Source of the DNA: Xanthomonas sacchari
Lineage (GTDB): Bacteria > Pseudomonadota > Gammaproteobacteria > Xanthomonadales > Xanthomonadaceae
Assembly (NCBI RefSeq): GCF_040529065.1
Contig: NZ_CP132343.1
Location: 1,860,001 to 1,924,000 of the forward strand
Reading direction: 5' to 3'
DNA length: 64,000 bases
The notes under the pieces were generated by a model. That model was not told the origin of the DNA. It was given only the letters and a program-made list of their open reading frames with translations, and ran no database searches. Position numbers and translations under genes: made by a program. Every line of letters begins with the position of its first letter. Positions within the stretch are counted from its first letter, which is position 1. Positions 54,475 through 63,571 of this stretch are shown here, piece by piece.

Positions 54475-55344
54475 TCAGCGGCCCGGTTCGGGCAACGGGA
54501 TGAATTCCTGGTCGTCGCCCGGGATCGTCCCGAAGCGGCCCTCGCGCCAGTCCTGCTTGGCCTGCTCGATGCGTTCCACCGAACTGGAGACGAAGTTCCA
54601 CCACAGGTGGCGCGGGCCATCCAGCGGTTCGCCGCCCATCAGCATCGCCTTGAGCGGGGTCTTGGCGCGCAGCCGCCCGCGCGCGCCCGGCTCGGGCAGG
54701 ACCAGGTGCCGCGCCGGGATGTCCACGCCGTCCAGCTGCGCATCGCCCTCCAGGATGTACAGCGAGCGCTCGGCGTGCCGGGCATCCAGGTCGAGTTCCG
54801 CGTCCGCCTCCAGGTCCAGGGCCACGTTGAGGGTGTCGGCGAACACCGTCACCGGCGATTCCTCGCCGTAGGCGCGGCCGGCGATCACCCGCAGCCACAC
54901 GCCGTCGAGGCGCTGCTGCGGCAGGCTGGCGGCGGCATGGTGGTAGAACGCGGGTGCGGTCTCTTCCGCCGATTTCGGCAGCGCCACCCAGGTCTGCATG
55001 CCGTGCAGCGGGTGCGCGTGCTCGCGCAACGCGGTCGGCGTACGTTCGGAGTGGGAGATGCCGCGGCCGGCGGTCATCCAGTTGACGTCGCCGGCGCGGA
55101 TCACCTGGTCCGAGCCGAGCGAATCGCGGTGGCCGATCTCGCCGGACCACAGGAAGGTGACCGTGGCCAGGCCGATGTGCGGATGCGGGCGCACGTCCAC
55201 GCCATGGCCCGGCTCGAACACCGCCGGCCCCATGTGGTCGATGAAGACGAACGGGCCGACGCTGCGCGCCTGCACGCTGGGAACGGCGCGACGCACTTCG
55301 AAGCCGCCGATATCGTGGACGCGGGGGGCGATGAGGGTGGGCAT
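54475..55344 (-). CDS. pirin family bicupin protein
   Basis: 289 residues with two cupin domains. The metal site of the first is RPHPHIGLATVTFLWSGE and GISHSERTP, giving His, His, His and Glu as in pirins with quercetinase activity. The C-terminal cupin contains MGGEPLDGPRHLWWNFVSSS. Pirins act as quercetin dioxygenases or redox-sensing cofactors; the sequence does not decide. ATG 55344 begins the conserved MPTLIAPRVHDIGGFEVRRA. The 320-base gap to endonuclease V (55345-55665) holds no gene I can support. Confidence 0.92.
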   Translation of the reverse strand: MPTLIAPRVHDIGGFEVRRAVPSVQARSVGPFVFIDHMGPAVFEPGHGVDVRPHPHIGLATVTFLWSGEIGHRDSLGSDQVIRAGDVNWMTAGRGISHSERTPTALREHAHPLHGMQTWVALPKSAEETAPAFYHHAAASLPQQRLDGVWLRVIAGRAYGEESPVTVFADTLNVALDLEADAELDLDARHAERSLYILEGDAQLDGVDIPARHLVLPEPGARGRLRAKTPLKAMLMGGEPLDGPRHLWWNFVSSSVERIEQAKQDWREGRFGTIPGDDQEFIPLPEPGR

Positions 55345-55665
55345 GCGGACGCTCGCAGTCGAAAAACGGAAGCGAAGCTTCGCATGCGCGGACGGTCGCG
55401 GTGCGGCGCCATGGCAAGACGGACTGTCCCGCATGCGGTCATGCGCGGCGGGCCGAGCCGCGACGCGTTCGCGCCATGTCGCGCGGTGATGCCGGCGTGC
55501 CGGAATCGCATAGTGCGAAGTGCGTGCGCTTCTTGTCTGCGACGTGGCGGCGGGCCTGTGCATCATCGGCGCCGCATCGCGGCCGGTCGCACGCGCGAGC
55601 GCATGGCGGGTGGCGCAGCATCGATCCTTCGATGATCTGCGCAGCCGCCGGCCACCGCGTCTGGT

Positions 55666-56382
55666 TCAGAACAGCGACGGGGTTTCCACGGCCGGCGCCG
55701 GCATCTCGCCGCGGCGCGAGGCCAGCCGGTCGGCCAGCCGGGTCGGTTCCGGCAGGCGATAGCCGCGCAGGTAGCGCTGGGTCCAGTGCAGCGCGCTGTC
55801 CACCGCCACGCGGTGCCCGGGCGAGACGATCAGCGGATTGCAACGCAGCTTGCTGCGCAGCGCCCAGCCGACCACCTCGCCGCGATGCACGATGGGGCTG
55901 TGGTCGCCGGCTTGCGGACCGGGTTCGTCGAAGCGGCCGGCCAGCAGGGTCTTGGCCACGCCGATGCTGGGCAGCCCGGTCACCACGCCGAAGTGCGCGG
56001 CGATGCCGAGCCGGCGCGGATGCGCGATGCCCTGGCCATCGACGAACACCAGGTCCGGGCGCTGCCGCAGCAGGTCCAATGCGGCCAGCAGCGCCGGCAG
56101 TTCGCGGAAGCTGAGCAGGCCGGGCACGTAGGCCATCGAGGTAGGCACGCGGGCGATCTCGGCCTGCTGCAACTGCAGGGTCTGCGCATCGAGCAGCACC
56201 GCCGCGGCGCGGGTGACCTGGCCATCGTCCTCGAAGCCGACATCGAAGCCGGCCAGCCAGCGCGGCGGGTCGGGCACCTCGTCCTGCAGGCTGACCTGGT
56301 GCGCCAGCGTCGCCTGCAGCGCGCGCGCCTGCACGATGCTGCCGTCCCAGTCGCCGAACACGGGGTGCGAGGAAGGTTCCAT
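55666..56382 (-). CDS. nfi: endonuclease V
   Basis: 238 residues. The enzyme cuts DNA one base 3' of deaminated adenine (inosine). All motifs are present: [13 protein letters not shown] (first Asp), the wedge region [36 protein letters not shown] (second Asp), and [12 protein letters not shown] 56382 begins a short N-terminal extension. It is divergent from gpmA across a pair of dispersed repeats. Confidence 0.94.
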   Translation of the reverse strand: MEPSSHPVFGDWDGSIVQARALQATLAHQVSLQDEVPDPPRWLAGFDVGFEDDGQVTRAAAVLLDAQTLQLQQAEIARVPTSMAYVPGLLSFRELPALLAALDLLRQRPDLVFVDGQGIAHPRRLGIAAHFGVVTGLPSIGVAKTLLAGRFDEPGPQAGDHSPIVHRGEVVGWALRSKLRCNPLIVSPGHRVAVDSALHWTQRYLRGYRLPEPTRLADRLASRRGEMPAPAVETPSLF

Positions 56383-56425
56383 GCGCTGATGATCGCGCCG
56401 TGTTCGTGGTTGGCGTGTGGAGGGG

Positions 56426-56546
56426 CGGGAATCGGGAATCGCGACGGCTTGGTTCTCCAGCAAGCCGAACGGCCAAGCGCCGCCTGCTGGTCAGAGCCGC
56501 ACGGAAGTCCGCTTCAACGATTCCCCATTCCCGATTCCCCATTCCC
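56426..56546. repeat. inverted pair of dispersed GGGATTSGGG repeats
   Basis: A forward copy (56426-56441, CGGGAATCGGGAATCG) and a reverse copy (56518-56546) lie 76 bases apart between the divergent nfi and gpmA genes. The reverse copy ends 60 bases before the gpmA start. Confidence 0.8.
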
Positions 56547-56606
56547 AGCCAAGAGCTACAATCCAGGGCTGCACCATCCACGCATCCCCCAACGGAGACC
56601 GTCGCA

Positions 56607-57356
56607 GTGACCCGCAAACTCGTACTGTTGCGCCATGGCCAGAGCCAGTGGAACCTGGATAACCGCTTCACCGGCTGGGTCGATGTCGACCTGACCGAGC
56701 AGGGCCGCCAGGAAGCCGTGGCTGCCGGCCGGCTGATGCGCGAGGAGGGCCTGCAGTTCGACGTCGCCCATACCTCGGTGCTCAAGCGCGCCATCCACAC
56801 CCTGCAGGGCGCGCTGAAGGAACTGGACCAGGATTGGCTGCCGGTGCACAAGAGCTGGCGTCTCAACGAGCGCCACTACGGCGGCCTGCAGGGCCTGGAC
56901 AAGGCCGAGACCGCGGCCAAGCACGGCGAGGACCAGGTCAAGATCTGGCGCCGCTCCTACGACATCCCGCCGCCGCCGATGGATGCCGAGGATCCGGGCC
57001 ATCCGCTGCACGACCGCCGCTACGCCACCCTGGACCGCAATGCGCTGCCTGCCACCGAGTCGCTGGCGACCACGCTCGAGCGCGTGCTGCCGTACTGGCA
57101 CGACGCCATCGCGCCGCAGCTCAAGGCCGGGCAGACCGTGCTGGTCACCGCCCACGGCAATTCGCTGCGCGCGCTGTACAAATATTTGAACGACGTGTCG
57201 CGCGAAGAGATCCTCGAACTCAACATCCCCACCGGCATCCCGCTGCTGTTCGAACTGGACGACAGCCTGCAGGTGCAGTCCTACCGCTACCTGGGCGATC
57301 CGGAAGCGGCGAAGAAGGCCGCCGAGGCGGTGGCCAACCAGGGCAAGGCGAAGTAA
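56607..57356 (+). CDS. gpmA: 2,3-bisphosphoglycerate-dependent phosphoglycerate mutase
   Basis: 249 residues, the usual dPGM length. The phosphohistidine is H11 in [10 protein letters not shown], with [32 protein letters not shown] and [18 protein letters not shown] supplying the remaining active-site residues. It interconverts 3- and 2-phosphoglycerate in glycolysis. The start is GTG 56607 with GGAG 9 bases upstream; no ATG fits. Confidence 0.96.
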   Translation: MTRKLVLLRHGQSQWNLDNRFTGWVDVDLTEQGRQEAVAAGRLMREEGLQFDVAHTSVLKRAIHTLQGALKELDQDWLPVHKSWRLNERHYGGLQGLDKAETAAKHGEDQVKIWRRSYDIPPPPMDAEDPGHPLHDRRYATLDRNALPATESLATTLERVLPYWHDAIAPQLKAGQTVLVTAHGNSLRALYKYLNDVSREEILELNIPTGIPLLFELDDSLQVQSYRYLGDPEAAKKAAEAVANQGKAK

Positions 57357-57392
57357 GCGCCAGGAGCGGCGCGCAACCGGCAGGAGGACGCG

Positions 57393-57644
57393 ATGGGTGG
57401 ATTCAGCATCTGGCACTGGTTGGTGCTGATGGTCATGCTCGGCATTCCGCTGCTGATCGGCGTGGTGGTGTGGATGGCGATCCGCGCGCAGCGGCGCCGG
57501 CCGGCGGCCGTGGCGGCGCCGCCGTTGCCGCCTGCCGCCTCGGTGGAGCAGCGCCTGCGCGCGCTGGAACAGTTGAAAGCGCAGGGACTGATCGACGCGG
57601 CCGAGTACGCACGCCGGCGCGAGCAGATCCTGGCCGCGCTGTGA
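57393..57644 (+). CDS. SHOCT domain small membrane protein
   Basis: 83 residues. One membrane helix (WLVLMVMLGIPLLIGVVVWM) and a basic linker lead to a C-terminal SHOCT domain (QRLRALEQLKAQGLIDAAEYARRREQILAAL), an oligomerisation motif common at protein ends. It starts 36 bases after gpmA with a strong AGGAGG site, so it is probably co-transcribed. Function unknown. Confidence 0.88.
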   Translation: MGGFSIWHWLVLMVMLGIPLLIGVVVWMAIRAQRRRPAAVAAPPLPPAASVEQRLRALEQLKAQGLIDAAEYARRREQILAAL

Positions 57645-57790
57645 GGGCATGACCCAGCGGCAGGCGGCGCATCGCCGCGCCTGCCGATACATCGCGCAGT
57701 GCGGTGACGTGCATTGCGCGGCGCGGCGCACCTGGCGCGTCTTGCCGCGTCTCGCCGCATCCGCGCGGCGATGCGATCGCGCCGGACGCG

Positions 57791-58513
57791 CTACCAGACG
57801 CAACTGCTGAGCAGCAGGCCCGGCTGCACGTCCACCCAGCGCAGGCGATGCCGCTGTCCCACCGTCAACGCCGGCGCCAGCGGCGTGGCGATGCGCGTGT
57901 CCACGTGGCCACTGTCCGGGTCGCAGCCTTCGATGCGCAAGGCGTCGAAATCGAAGAAGCGGCCGACGGTCGCCGCCGCGGCCTTGTAGAAACTCTCTTT
58001 CGCAGAAAAGCCCAGGGTCAGCGCGTACGGCCAGCCGCGGACGCGGGCGAGCGCGGCCAGCGCGTCGCAGTCGCTGGTGTCCAGGGCCACGTTGCGGATC
58101 GCCTCGAGCTGGTCTTCTGCCACCACACGTTCGACATCCAGGCCGATGCCGTTGGCGCCGGCGGATGTCGGCAGGGCGATGGCCACCGCCAGGCCATCGG
58201 TATGCGAGAGGCTGCCGAGGAAGCCGGCGGGCCAGAGCGGCGCGCGGTCGGCGCCGATCGGCAGGTCTGTTGCGGTACTGCCTGCGGCGCGCAGTGCAGC
58301 AAGCGCCGCGCGCCGTCCGGCCAGGTACTCGGCCTGGCGCTTGCGCACGCTGCGCGCGATCGACGGCGGCCGCTGCAGGCCATGGCGCTGGAAATCGTCG
58401 TTGTCGAAGGCATCGACCTCGAACGCCAGCAGCCAGGCATCCGGCACGGCGATGCGATGCGCGCCGAGGGCGAGGCGGGCGAACGGCGGGGCGGCGAGGG
58501 CCAGGGCATCCAT
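57791..58513 (-). CDS. 4'-phosphopantetheinyl transferase (Sfp-type)
   Basis: 240 residues. Motifs of the Sfp/EntD group: GSLSHTDGLAVAIA, GIGLDVERVV (magnesium Asp/Glu) and LGFSAKESFYKAAAA (catalytic Glu/Lys). It moves phosphopantetheine from coenzyme A to carrier proteins of fatty acid, polyketide or peptide synthesis. No synthase genes are in the window, so the target is elsewhere; related enzymes in sugarcane-infecting Xanthomonas serve antibiotic synthesis. Confidence 0.92.
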   Translation of the reverse strand: MDALALAAPPFARLALGAHRIAVPDAWLLAFEVDAFDNDDFQRHGLQRPPSIARSVRKRQAEYLAGRRAALAALRAAGSTATDLPIGADRAPLWPAGFLGSLSHTDGLAVAIALPTSAGANGIGLDVERVVAEDQLEAIRNVALDTSDCDALAALARVRGWPYALTLGFSAKESFYKAAAATVGRFFDFDALRIEGCDPDSGHVDTRIATPLAPALTVGQRHRLRWVDVQPGLLLSSCVW

Positions 58514-58628
58514 GGCCCTAGCTTAGAGCCTGCGTTGGCCGTTGCGACGTGGCTCGTGGGGCGCCGCAGTGCAGGCATCGCTTCGTTGACCTGTTTCCGC
58601 AACGATCAACCCGGATGCAGCTTGCCTG

Positions 58629-58708
58629 GTAGGAGCGGCTCTTGTCCCCTTTTTGCGGGATCGGCCGCGACGTGCGCGATAACGCCCGTCGCGGCTAAAG
58701 CCGCTCCT
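58629..58708. repeat. REP-type palindrome split by IS110 and carrying a 23-base insert
   Basis: Arms GTAGGAGCGGCT and GCGGCTAAAGCCGCTCCT are recognisable. Two changes are seen. A 23-base segment CTTGTCCCCTTTTTGCGGGA and on (58641-58663) interrupts the left arm. The right end stops at CT (58707-58708), and the expected next bases ACAGG occur at 59942, on the far side of the IS element. Confidence 0.8.
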
Positions 58709-58712
58709 TGTA

Positions 58713-58952
58713 TCTGGACATGTCGCCCCTAAACAGGCGTCATGTCTTCCGACTGATCATCGGAGGAGGTGTGGGAGGCCCAGTCGCTCCTAAAGCTTCG
58801 AGCTTGCATCGTAGATCGGCTCCGCCCTCCACATGCTGGCCCTTGTGTGTCCGAACGGTATCCAGAGTCCGCTCCCGGGCGTGAACTCGCATCGACAAGG
58901 CAGGACCGGGCCCAGCGCCGATCATGACCCTGACACGATGGAGGAATCGCGT
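58713..58952 (+). ncRNA. candidate IS110 bridge RNA region
   Basis: In the IS110 group the stretch between the left end and the transposase start encodes the bridge RNA that pairs with target and donor DNA. Here this stretch is about 240 bases, has no reading frame, and contains short stem candidates such as TCCGA-N6-TCGGA near 58760. Boundaries and loops cannot be fixed by eye. The call rests on position and family. Confidence 0.4.
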
Positions 58953-59924
58953 ATGTCTCCCGTCATCGGCATCGACGTCGCCAAACGCAGTTTCGATGCG
59001 GCCATCGATCTGACCAATGGCAAGCACCGTACCAAGGCCAAGTTGTCCAACGATGCCAAGGGCTTCCAGGCCCTGCAGGCATGGCTGCAGACGCATGCGC
59101 AGCCCGATAGCTGGATCGCCATGGAGGCCACCGGCACCTATCACCAGGCGCTGGCCGAGTTCCTCCACGCACGAGGCTATCAGGTGTGCGTGCTCAACCC
59201 TGCGCAGACGGCCGCGTACGCACGCAGCCAGCTCAGCCGGGTCAAGACCGATCGCAGCGATGCCAAGCTGATCGCCAGTTATGCCCTGCGTCACCGCGAG
59301 CAGTTACGCCGTTGGCACCCTGATCCGCCGGCGCTCAAGCAGCTCAAAGCGCTGGTGCGCCGGCGCCAGGATCTGCAACAGATGCTGCAGATGGAGCGCA
59401 ACCGGCTGGACGTCGCTCCGGCCCAGGTGAAGGACTCGATCCAGGTCCATTTGGCCGATCTGCAACACCACATCGCCCAGATCGAGCAGGCCATCGATGA
59501 CCACATCGACCAGGATCCGACCTTGCGTGGGCAGCGCGAGCTGCTGGTGAGCATCCAGGGGATTGCCGACACCAGCGCGGCCTTGATGCTGGCCGAGCTT
59601 GGCGATGTGAGGCGCTTCGCCGATGCCGCGGCGGTGACCGCCTTCGCGGGCCTGAATCCGTGCCTGCAGCAGTCGGGCGACCGCAAAGGCCACGTCTGCA
59701 TCTCGCGCACCGGCTCGCCCCGCCTGCGTGCGGGCCTGTTCATGCCGGCCCTGGTGGCCATGACCCACAACCCGATCATCCGGACGCTGAAACAGCGGCT
59801 GAGCGAACGCGGCAAAGCCGGCAAGCAGATCGTGTGCGCCGCCATGCGCAAGCTCCTGCACCTGGCCTACGGGGTTCTCAAATCGGGTACGGCGTTCGAT
59901 CCGAAAAGGGGACTTGCCTGCTAG
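58953..59924 (+). CDS. IS110-family transposase
   Basis: 323 residues. The N-terminal RuvC-like DEDD domain starts VIGIDVAKRSFDAAIDLTNG, with IAMEATGTYH and KTDRSDAKLIASYAL. The C-terminal Tnp domain has SIQGIADTSAALMLAELGDV, AFAGLNPCLQQSGDRKG and ISRTGSPRLRAGLFMPAL with the catalytic Ser. Full length and uninterrupted, so it could be active. ATG 58953 has GGAGGA at 8 bases; an ATG at 58938 lacks this. Confidence 0.94.
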   Translation: MSPVIGIDVAKRSFDAAIDLTNGKHRTKAKLSNDAKGFQALQAWLQTHAQPDSWIAMEATGTYHQALAEFLHARGYQVCVLNPAQTAAYARSQLSRVKTDRSDAKLIASYALRHREQLRRWHPDPPALKQLKALVRRRQDLQQMLQMERNRLDVAPAQVKDSIQVHLADLQHHIAQIEQAIDDHIDQDPTLRGQRELLVSIQGIADTSAALMLAELGDVRRFADAAAVTAFAGLNPCLQQSGDRKGHVCISRTGSPRLRAGLFMPALVAMTHNPIIRTLKQRLSERGKAGKQIVCAAMRKLLHLAYGVLKSGTAFDPKRGLAC

Positions 59925-59967
59925 GGGGTAAGACGGTATCTACAGGATGTGTGCCGCAGCATTGCCT

Positions 59968-61950
59968 TCAACCGTCGCTGGCGTCCACCCACACCCGCAT
60001 CTCGCCCTCGCCGCGGTTGGCCCAGGCGAAGTAGGGCACGAAGGTCAGGGTCTGCGGCTGCCGCGCCGGCGGCGGCGCGTCGTAGCGGTACAGCGGCGCG
60101 GCTGCGTCGACATCGCCATGCAGGCGTTCGCCGGTGGCCTGCAGCAGCACCTGGCCGTCCAGCGCGCCGCTGCCGGGCACGGCCTGCAGCGCCGCGCTGG
60201 CGGGCAGGCGCAGCTGATGCAGGTCGGCGCCGTTGTCGGCCTGCTCCAGGCAGTACACCAGCGGCCCGCGCTGCACCGCGACCTTGCCGGCCAGGTGACG
60301 CACTCGCGGATGCCCGCTGACCCGCATCGGTGGCATCGGCAGGCGCAGTTGCAGGGTGTCGCCGGACTGCCAGCGCCGGCGCAGCACGCAGTAGCCATGC
60401 TGGCGGTGCGCCTCGATCGCAACCGGCTCGCCGTTGAGCAGCAACTGCGGCGCCTGGCACCAGTCCGGCAGGCGCAGCGCCAGCGCCGCGTCCATCGGGG
60501 CGCTGCACGCCACGTCGAAGTCGATCGTGTCCTGCCACGGGTACTCGCCGCGCTGGCGCAGGGTCAGGATCTGCCCGCCGACCTCGAACCGCGCGTCGCT
60601 GCCGACGTAGAGGTTCACGTACAGGGTGTCGTCGTGGCGGGTGTAGAGGTAGTGGCCCAGCGAGGTCAGCACGCGGGCGATGTTGGGCGGGCAGCAGGCG
60701 CAGCCGAACCAGCGTTGGCGCACGGGCTTCACATGATCGAAAGTGTGGTTGCCGTGCAAGGTGGGCGGGTGCACTTCCAGCGGATTGACGTAGAAGAAGT
60801 GCCGTCCGTCCAGGGCCATGCCGCCCAGCACGGTGTTGTACAGCGCGCGTTCCATCACGTCGGCGTAGCGGCCGTCCGGTGCCAACTGCAGCATGCGGTT
60901 GGCGAACATCATCAGCCCGATCGAGGCGCAGCTCTCGTTGTAGGCGGTGTCGTTGGGCAGGTCGTAGTCGACGCTGAAGGCCTCGCCGTAGCTCTGTGCG
61001 CCGATCGCGCCGGTCAGATACATCTGCCGCTGCGTGGCGTTGTCCCACAGCCGCGCGCAGGCCGCACGCAGGGTGGCGTCGCCGCTGTGCCGGGCCAGGT
61101 GCGCCACGCCGGCGTACAGGTAGACGAAGCGCACGGCATGGCCGACGGCGGTGTCCTGCAGTGCCACCGGCAGGTGCGCCTGGCTGTAGGCCTTGTCCTG
61201 GATCATCCAGGCCGGGCCATGCCCGCCCCAGAAAAAGGTGTGGCCGCGCCTGGCGTACTCCTCGTCGTAGTAGTGCGGCGTGGTGCCGCGCTGTTCGACG
61301 AAGTAGCGCGCCAGCGCCAGGTAGCGCGCCTCGCCGGTGGCCTCGTACAGGCGCATCAGCGCCAGTTCGATCTCCGGATGTCCCGGGTAGCCGTGCAACT
61401 GCGTCGGGCCGGGGCCGAAGGTGGCGTCGATGTGGTCGGCGAGCCGGCACACGATGTCGAGCAGGGCGCGCTTGCCGGTGGCCTGGTAGTAGGCCACGCC
61501 GGCCTCGATCATGTGCCCGGCGCAGTACAGCTCGTGGCACTCGGCCAGGTTGGTCCAGCGCTCCTGCGGCGCCTTCACCGTGAAATAGGTGTTGAGATAG
61601 CCGTCGGCCTGCTGCGCGGCGCCGATCAGTTCGATGGTGGCGTCGGCATCGCGCTCCAGCGCCGGGTCGGGATGCTGCGCCAGCAGGTAGGCCACCGCTT
61701 CCAGCCACTTGGCCACGTCGCTGTCCTGGAACACCATGCCGTAGAACGTGCCGTCGCTGCGGCCGGCGGCGATGCGGAAGTTCTCGATGGCGTGGCTGGG
61801 TTCGGCATCGGCGACGTTGTCGTTGAGCGCATCCCACTGGTAGGGCAGCACCACCTCCTGCACCAGGCGCTGGTAGCGCTGCCAGAACGGATCGGCGATG
61901 CGCAGGTGGGCGAGCGGCAGTTCCGGGGACGGCACGGGCGAATGCGGCAT
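59968..61950 (-). CDS. GH127 beta-L-arabinofuranosidase
   Basis: 660 residues, the standard GH127 size. The catalytic zinc-thiolate site is visible as FGCACCPPNIARVL (Cys417, 419, 420) with the partner glutamate in AYNESCASIGLMMFANRML. The start region LRIADPFWQRYQRLVQEVVLPYQ and AHMIEAG-like CAGHMIEAGVAYYQATG are family features. It should release L-arabinofuranose from plant cell wall glycoproteins. No signal peptide, so it acts in the cytosol after import by the adjacent transporter. ATG 61950. Confidence 0.93.
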   Translation of the reverse strand: MPHSPVPSPELPLAHLRIADPFWQRYQRLVQEVVLPYQWDALNDNVADAEPSHAIENFRIAAGRSDGTFYGMVFQDSDVAKWLEAVAYLLAQHPDPALERDADATIELIGAAQQADGYLNTYFTVKAPQERWTNLAECHELYCAGHMIEAGVAYYQATGKRALLDIVCRLADHIDATFGPGPTQLHGYPGHPEIELALMRLYEATGEARYLALARYFVEQRGTTPHYYDEEYARRGHTFFWGGHGPAWMIQDKAYSQAHLPVALQDTAVGHAVRFVYLYAGVAHLARHSGDATLRAACARLWDNATQRQMYLTGAIGAQSYGEAFSVDYDLPNDTAYNESCASIGLMMFANRMLQLAPDGRYADVMERALYNTVLGGMALDGRHFFYVNPLEVHPPTLHGNHTFDHVKPVRQRWFGCACCPPNIARVLTSLGHYLYTRHDDTLYVNLYVGSDARFEVGGQILTLRQRGEYPWQDTIDFDVACSAPMDAALALRLPDWCQAPQLLLNGEPVAIEAHRQHGYCVLRRRWQSGDTLQLRLPMPPMRVSGHPRVRHLAGKVAVQRGPLVYCLEQADNGADLHQLRLPASAALQAVPGSGALDGQVLLQATGERLHGDVDAAAPLYRYDAPPPARQPQTLTFVPYFAWANRGEGEMRVWVDASDG

Positions 61951-61979
61951 GGAGCGGAGATCCTGAAGAGTGGGGAAGG

Positions 61980-63383
61980 TCAGTGCACCGGGCGTGCGGC
62001 CAGGTCGTCGGCGATGCTCGCCAGCAGCGGCCGGCGCAGCCGGCAGCGCAGGATCACCGCCGCCAGCAGCAGGTGCAGGCCGGCGGGGATCAGGGTTTCC
62101 AGCAGGGTGATGGCCTGCAGCGAGGCGGGGCTCTGCTGCGCGGCGCCGGCGCGGTAGCCGGCGTAGACGAACAGAGCGCTGATCACCACCGCGCTCGAGG
62201 CCCAGGCCAGCTTGATGCAGAACAGGTTGAAGGCGAAGTTGATGCCGGAGGAGCGCACCCGGTTCTTCCAGGCGCCGTAGTCGTCGGCGAAGGCCATCAG
62301 CGAGAAGTGCAGCGGCAGCGCGAAGCCCAGCACCAGGCAATGCACGAAGATCACGCCCAGCCACAGGGTCTGCTGCGCCGGCCCGGTGGGCAGCCACCAT
62401 TGCGCCACGCCGAACGCGGCCAGCGCCAGGTTGGTGTGCAGGTACAGCGCCAGCGGGTCGAAGCGGCGGCACAGCGCGTTGACCACGATCGCGCCGAGCA
62501 CCGTGGCCAGCGCCACCATCGCGAAGAACAGCGAGGCGTAGCCGCTGCTGCCGCCGAGCACGTAGGTGATGAAGTACAGATAGGCGCCGCCGCGGATGTT
62601 GTAGACGTTGATCAGCAGGAACGACATCAGCAGCACCAGCCGCAGCTGGTCGTTGCGCAGCAGGCCGCGCAGGTGTTCGGCGATGCCGGCGCCGCCGAGC
62701 AGGCTGACCGGCACGCGCTCGCGCACGGCGAAGAAACAGCACAGGAACATCGCCACCGCCAGCGCCGCCAGCACGCACACGCCGAGCTGGTAGCCGCGCG
62801 CGGCGTCGCCGTTGCCCAGTTCCCGCACCAGCCACGGCAGCCCGACCGACACCAGGAAGCCGGCGATGCCGCACAGCACGAAGCGCCAGGATTGCGCCGA
62901 GACCACGTCGCGGTGGTCGCCGGTCATGCTGTTGATCAGCGCGCAGTAGGGCACGTTGATCGCGGTGTAGCACAGCGACAGCAGGAAATAGCTGGCGAAG
63001 GCGTAGGCGATCTTGGCACCGGCGCTCAGTTGCGGCGCGCTGAAGGTCAGCACGCAGGCGATGCCGATCGGCAGGGCGACCCACAGTTGCCAGGCACGGA
63101 AGCGGCCCCAGCGGCTGCGGGTGCGGTCGGCGATCAGGCCCATCACCGGGTCGGACACCGCGTCGGCCACGCGCAGCACGGTGAACAGGGTGCCGACCAC
63201 CGCCGGAGTCAGGCCGAACACGTCGGTGTAGAAGAAGGTGAGGAAATTGGCGATCAGGCAGGTGACCACCGTGCCGCCGGCATCGCCGAGGCCGTAGCCG
63301 AACTTTTCCAGGCGCGACAGCCGCGGCGTGGTCGCGGCCGGCGCGGCGTCTGCGGCGGCATGGCCGATGGCGGTCGCAGTCAA
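61980..63383 (-). CDS. GPH family sugar:cation symporter (MFS)
   Basis: 467 residues with 12 membrane helices. [20 protein letters not shown] is the glycoside-pentoside-hexuronide family start, followed by [20 protein letters not shown] and [11 protein letters not shown]. It lies 29 bases upstream of the GH127 gene on the same strand and likely imports arabinosides. The start is probably TTG 63383, 8 bases after a clear AGGAG. The ATG at 63488 would add a non-conserved 35 residues. Confidence 0.9.
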   Translation of the reverse strand: MTATAIGHAAADAAPAATTPRLSRLEKFGYGLGDAGGTVVTCLIANFLTFFYTDVFGLTPAVVGTLFTVLRVADAVSDPVMGLIADRTRSRWGRFRAWQLWVALPIGIACVLTFSAPQLSAGAKIAYAFASYFLLSLCYTAINVPYCALINSMTGDHRDVVSAQSWRFVLCGIAGFLVSVGLPWLVRELGNGDAARGYQLGVCVLAALAVAMFLCCFFAVRERVPVSLLGGAGIAEHLRGLLRNDQLRLVLLMSFLLINVYNIRGGAYLYFITYVLGGSSGYASLFFAMVALATVLGAIVVNALCRRFDPLALYLHTNLALAAFGVAQWWLPTGPAQQTLWLGVIFVHCLVLGFALPLHFSLMAFADDYGAWKNRVRSSGINFAFNLFCIKLAWASSAVVISALFVYAGYRAGAAQQSPASLQAITLLETLIPAGLHLLLAAVILRCRLRRPLLASIADDLAARPVH

Positions 63384-63481
63384 CGGGGCGGCTCCTGGCG
63401 CGCGCGGTCCGGCGCCAGCGCAAAGTCGCACGGCCGCGTAACCGCGACAAGAGTCTGTGCGGTATAAAACCGGTACGATTC

Positions 63482-63493
63482 CGACCATGGTCG
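63482..63493. promoter_or_regulatory. 12-bp palindrome in the divergent promoter region
   Basis: CGACCATGGTCG is a perfect palindrome midway between the GPH gene start (63383) and the AraC-type gene start (63572). A TATAAA sequence lies at 63461-63466. AraC proteins usually bind direct repeats, so its role is uncertain. Confidence 0.35.
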
Positions 63494-63571
63494 CCGGGCT
63501 GCGCGCGCGTGGTGACGTTCATTGGATTGCTGCAGTGCAGCGTGCTGCGCGCACGGGGAGACGTTTCCGAC

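Larger units (their letters stand above)
58709..59941 (+). mobile_element. IS110-family insertion sequence
   Basis: Limits are inferred from the split REP: CCGCTCCT ends at 58708 and ACAGG resumes at 59942, so 58709-59941 (1233 bp) is the insert, with CT just before it and CT at its right end. IS621, an IS110 member that enters REPs, uses a CT core. There is one transposase gene, a 5' noncoding stretch of about 245 bases, and no terminal inverted repeats, all usual for IS110. Confidence 0.75.
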
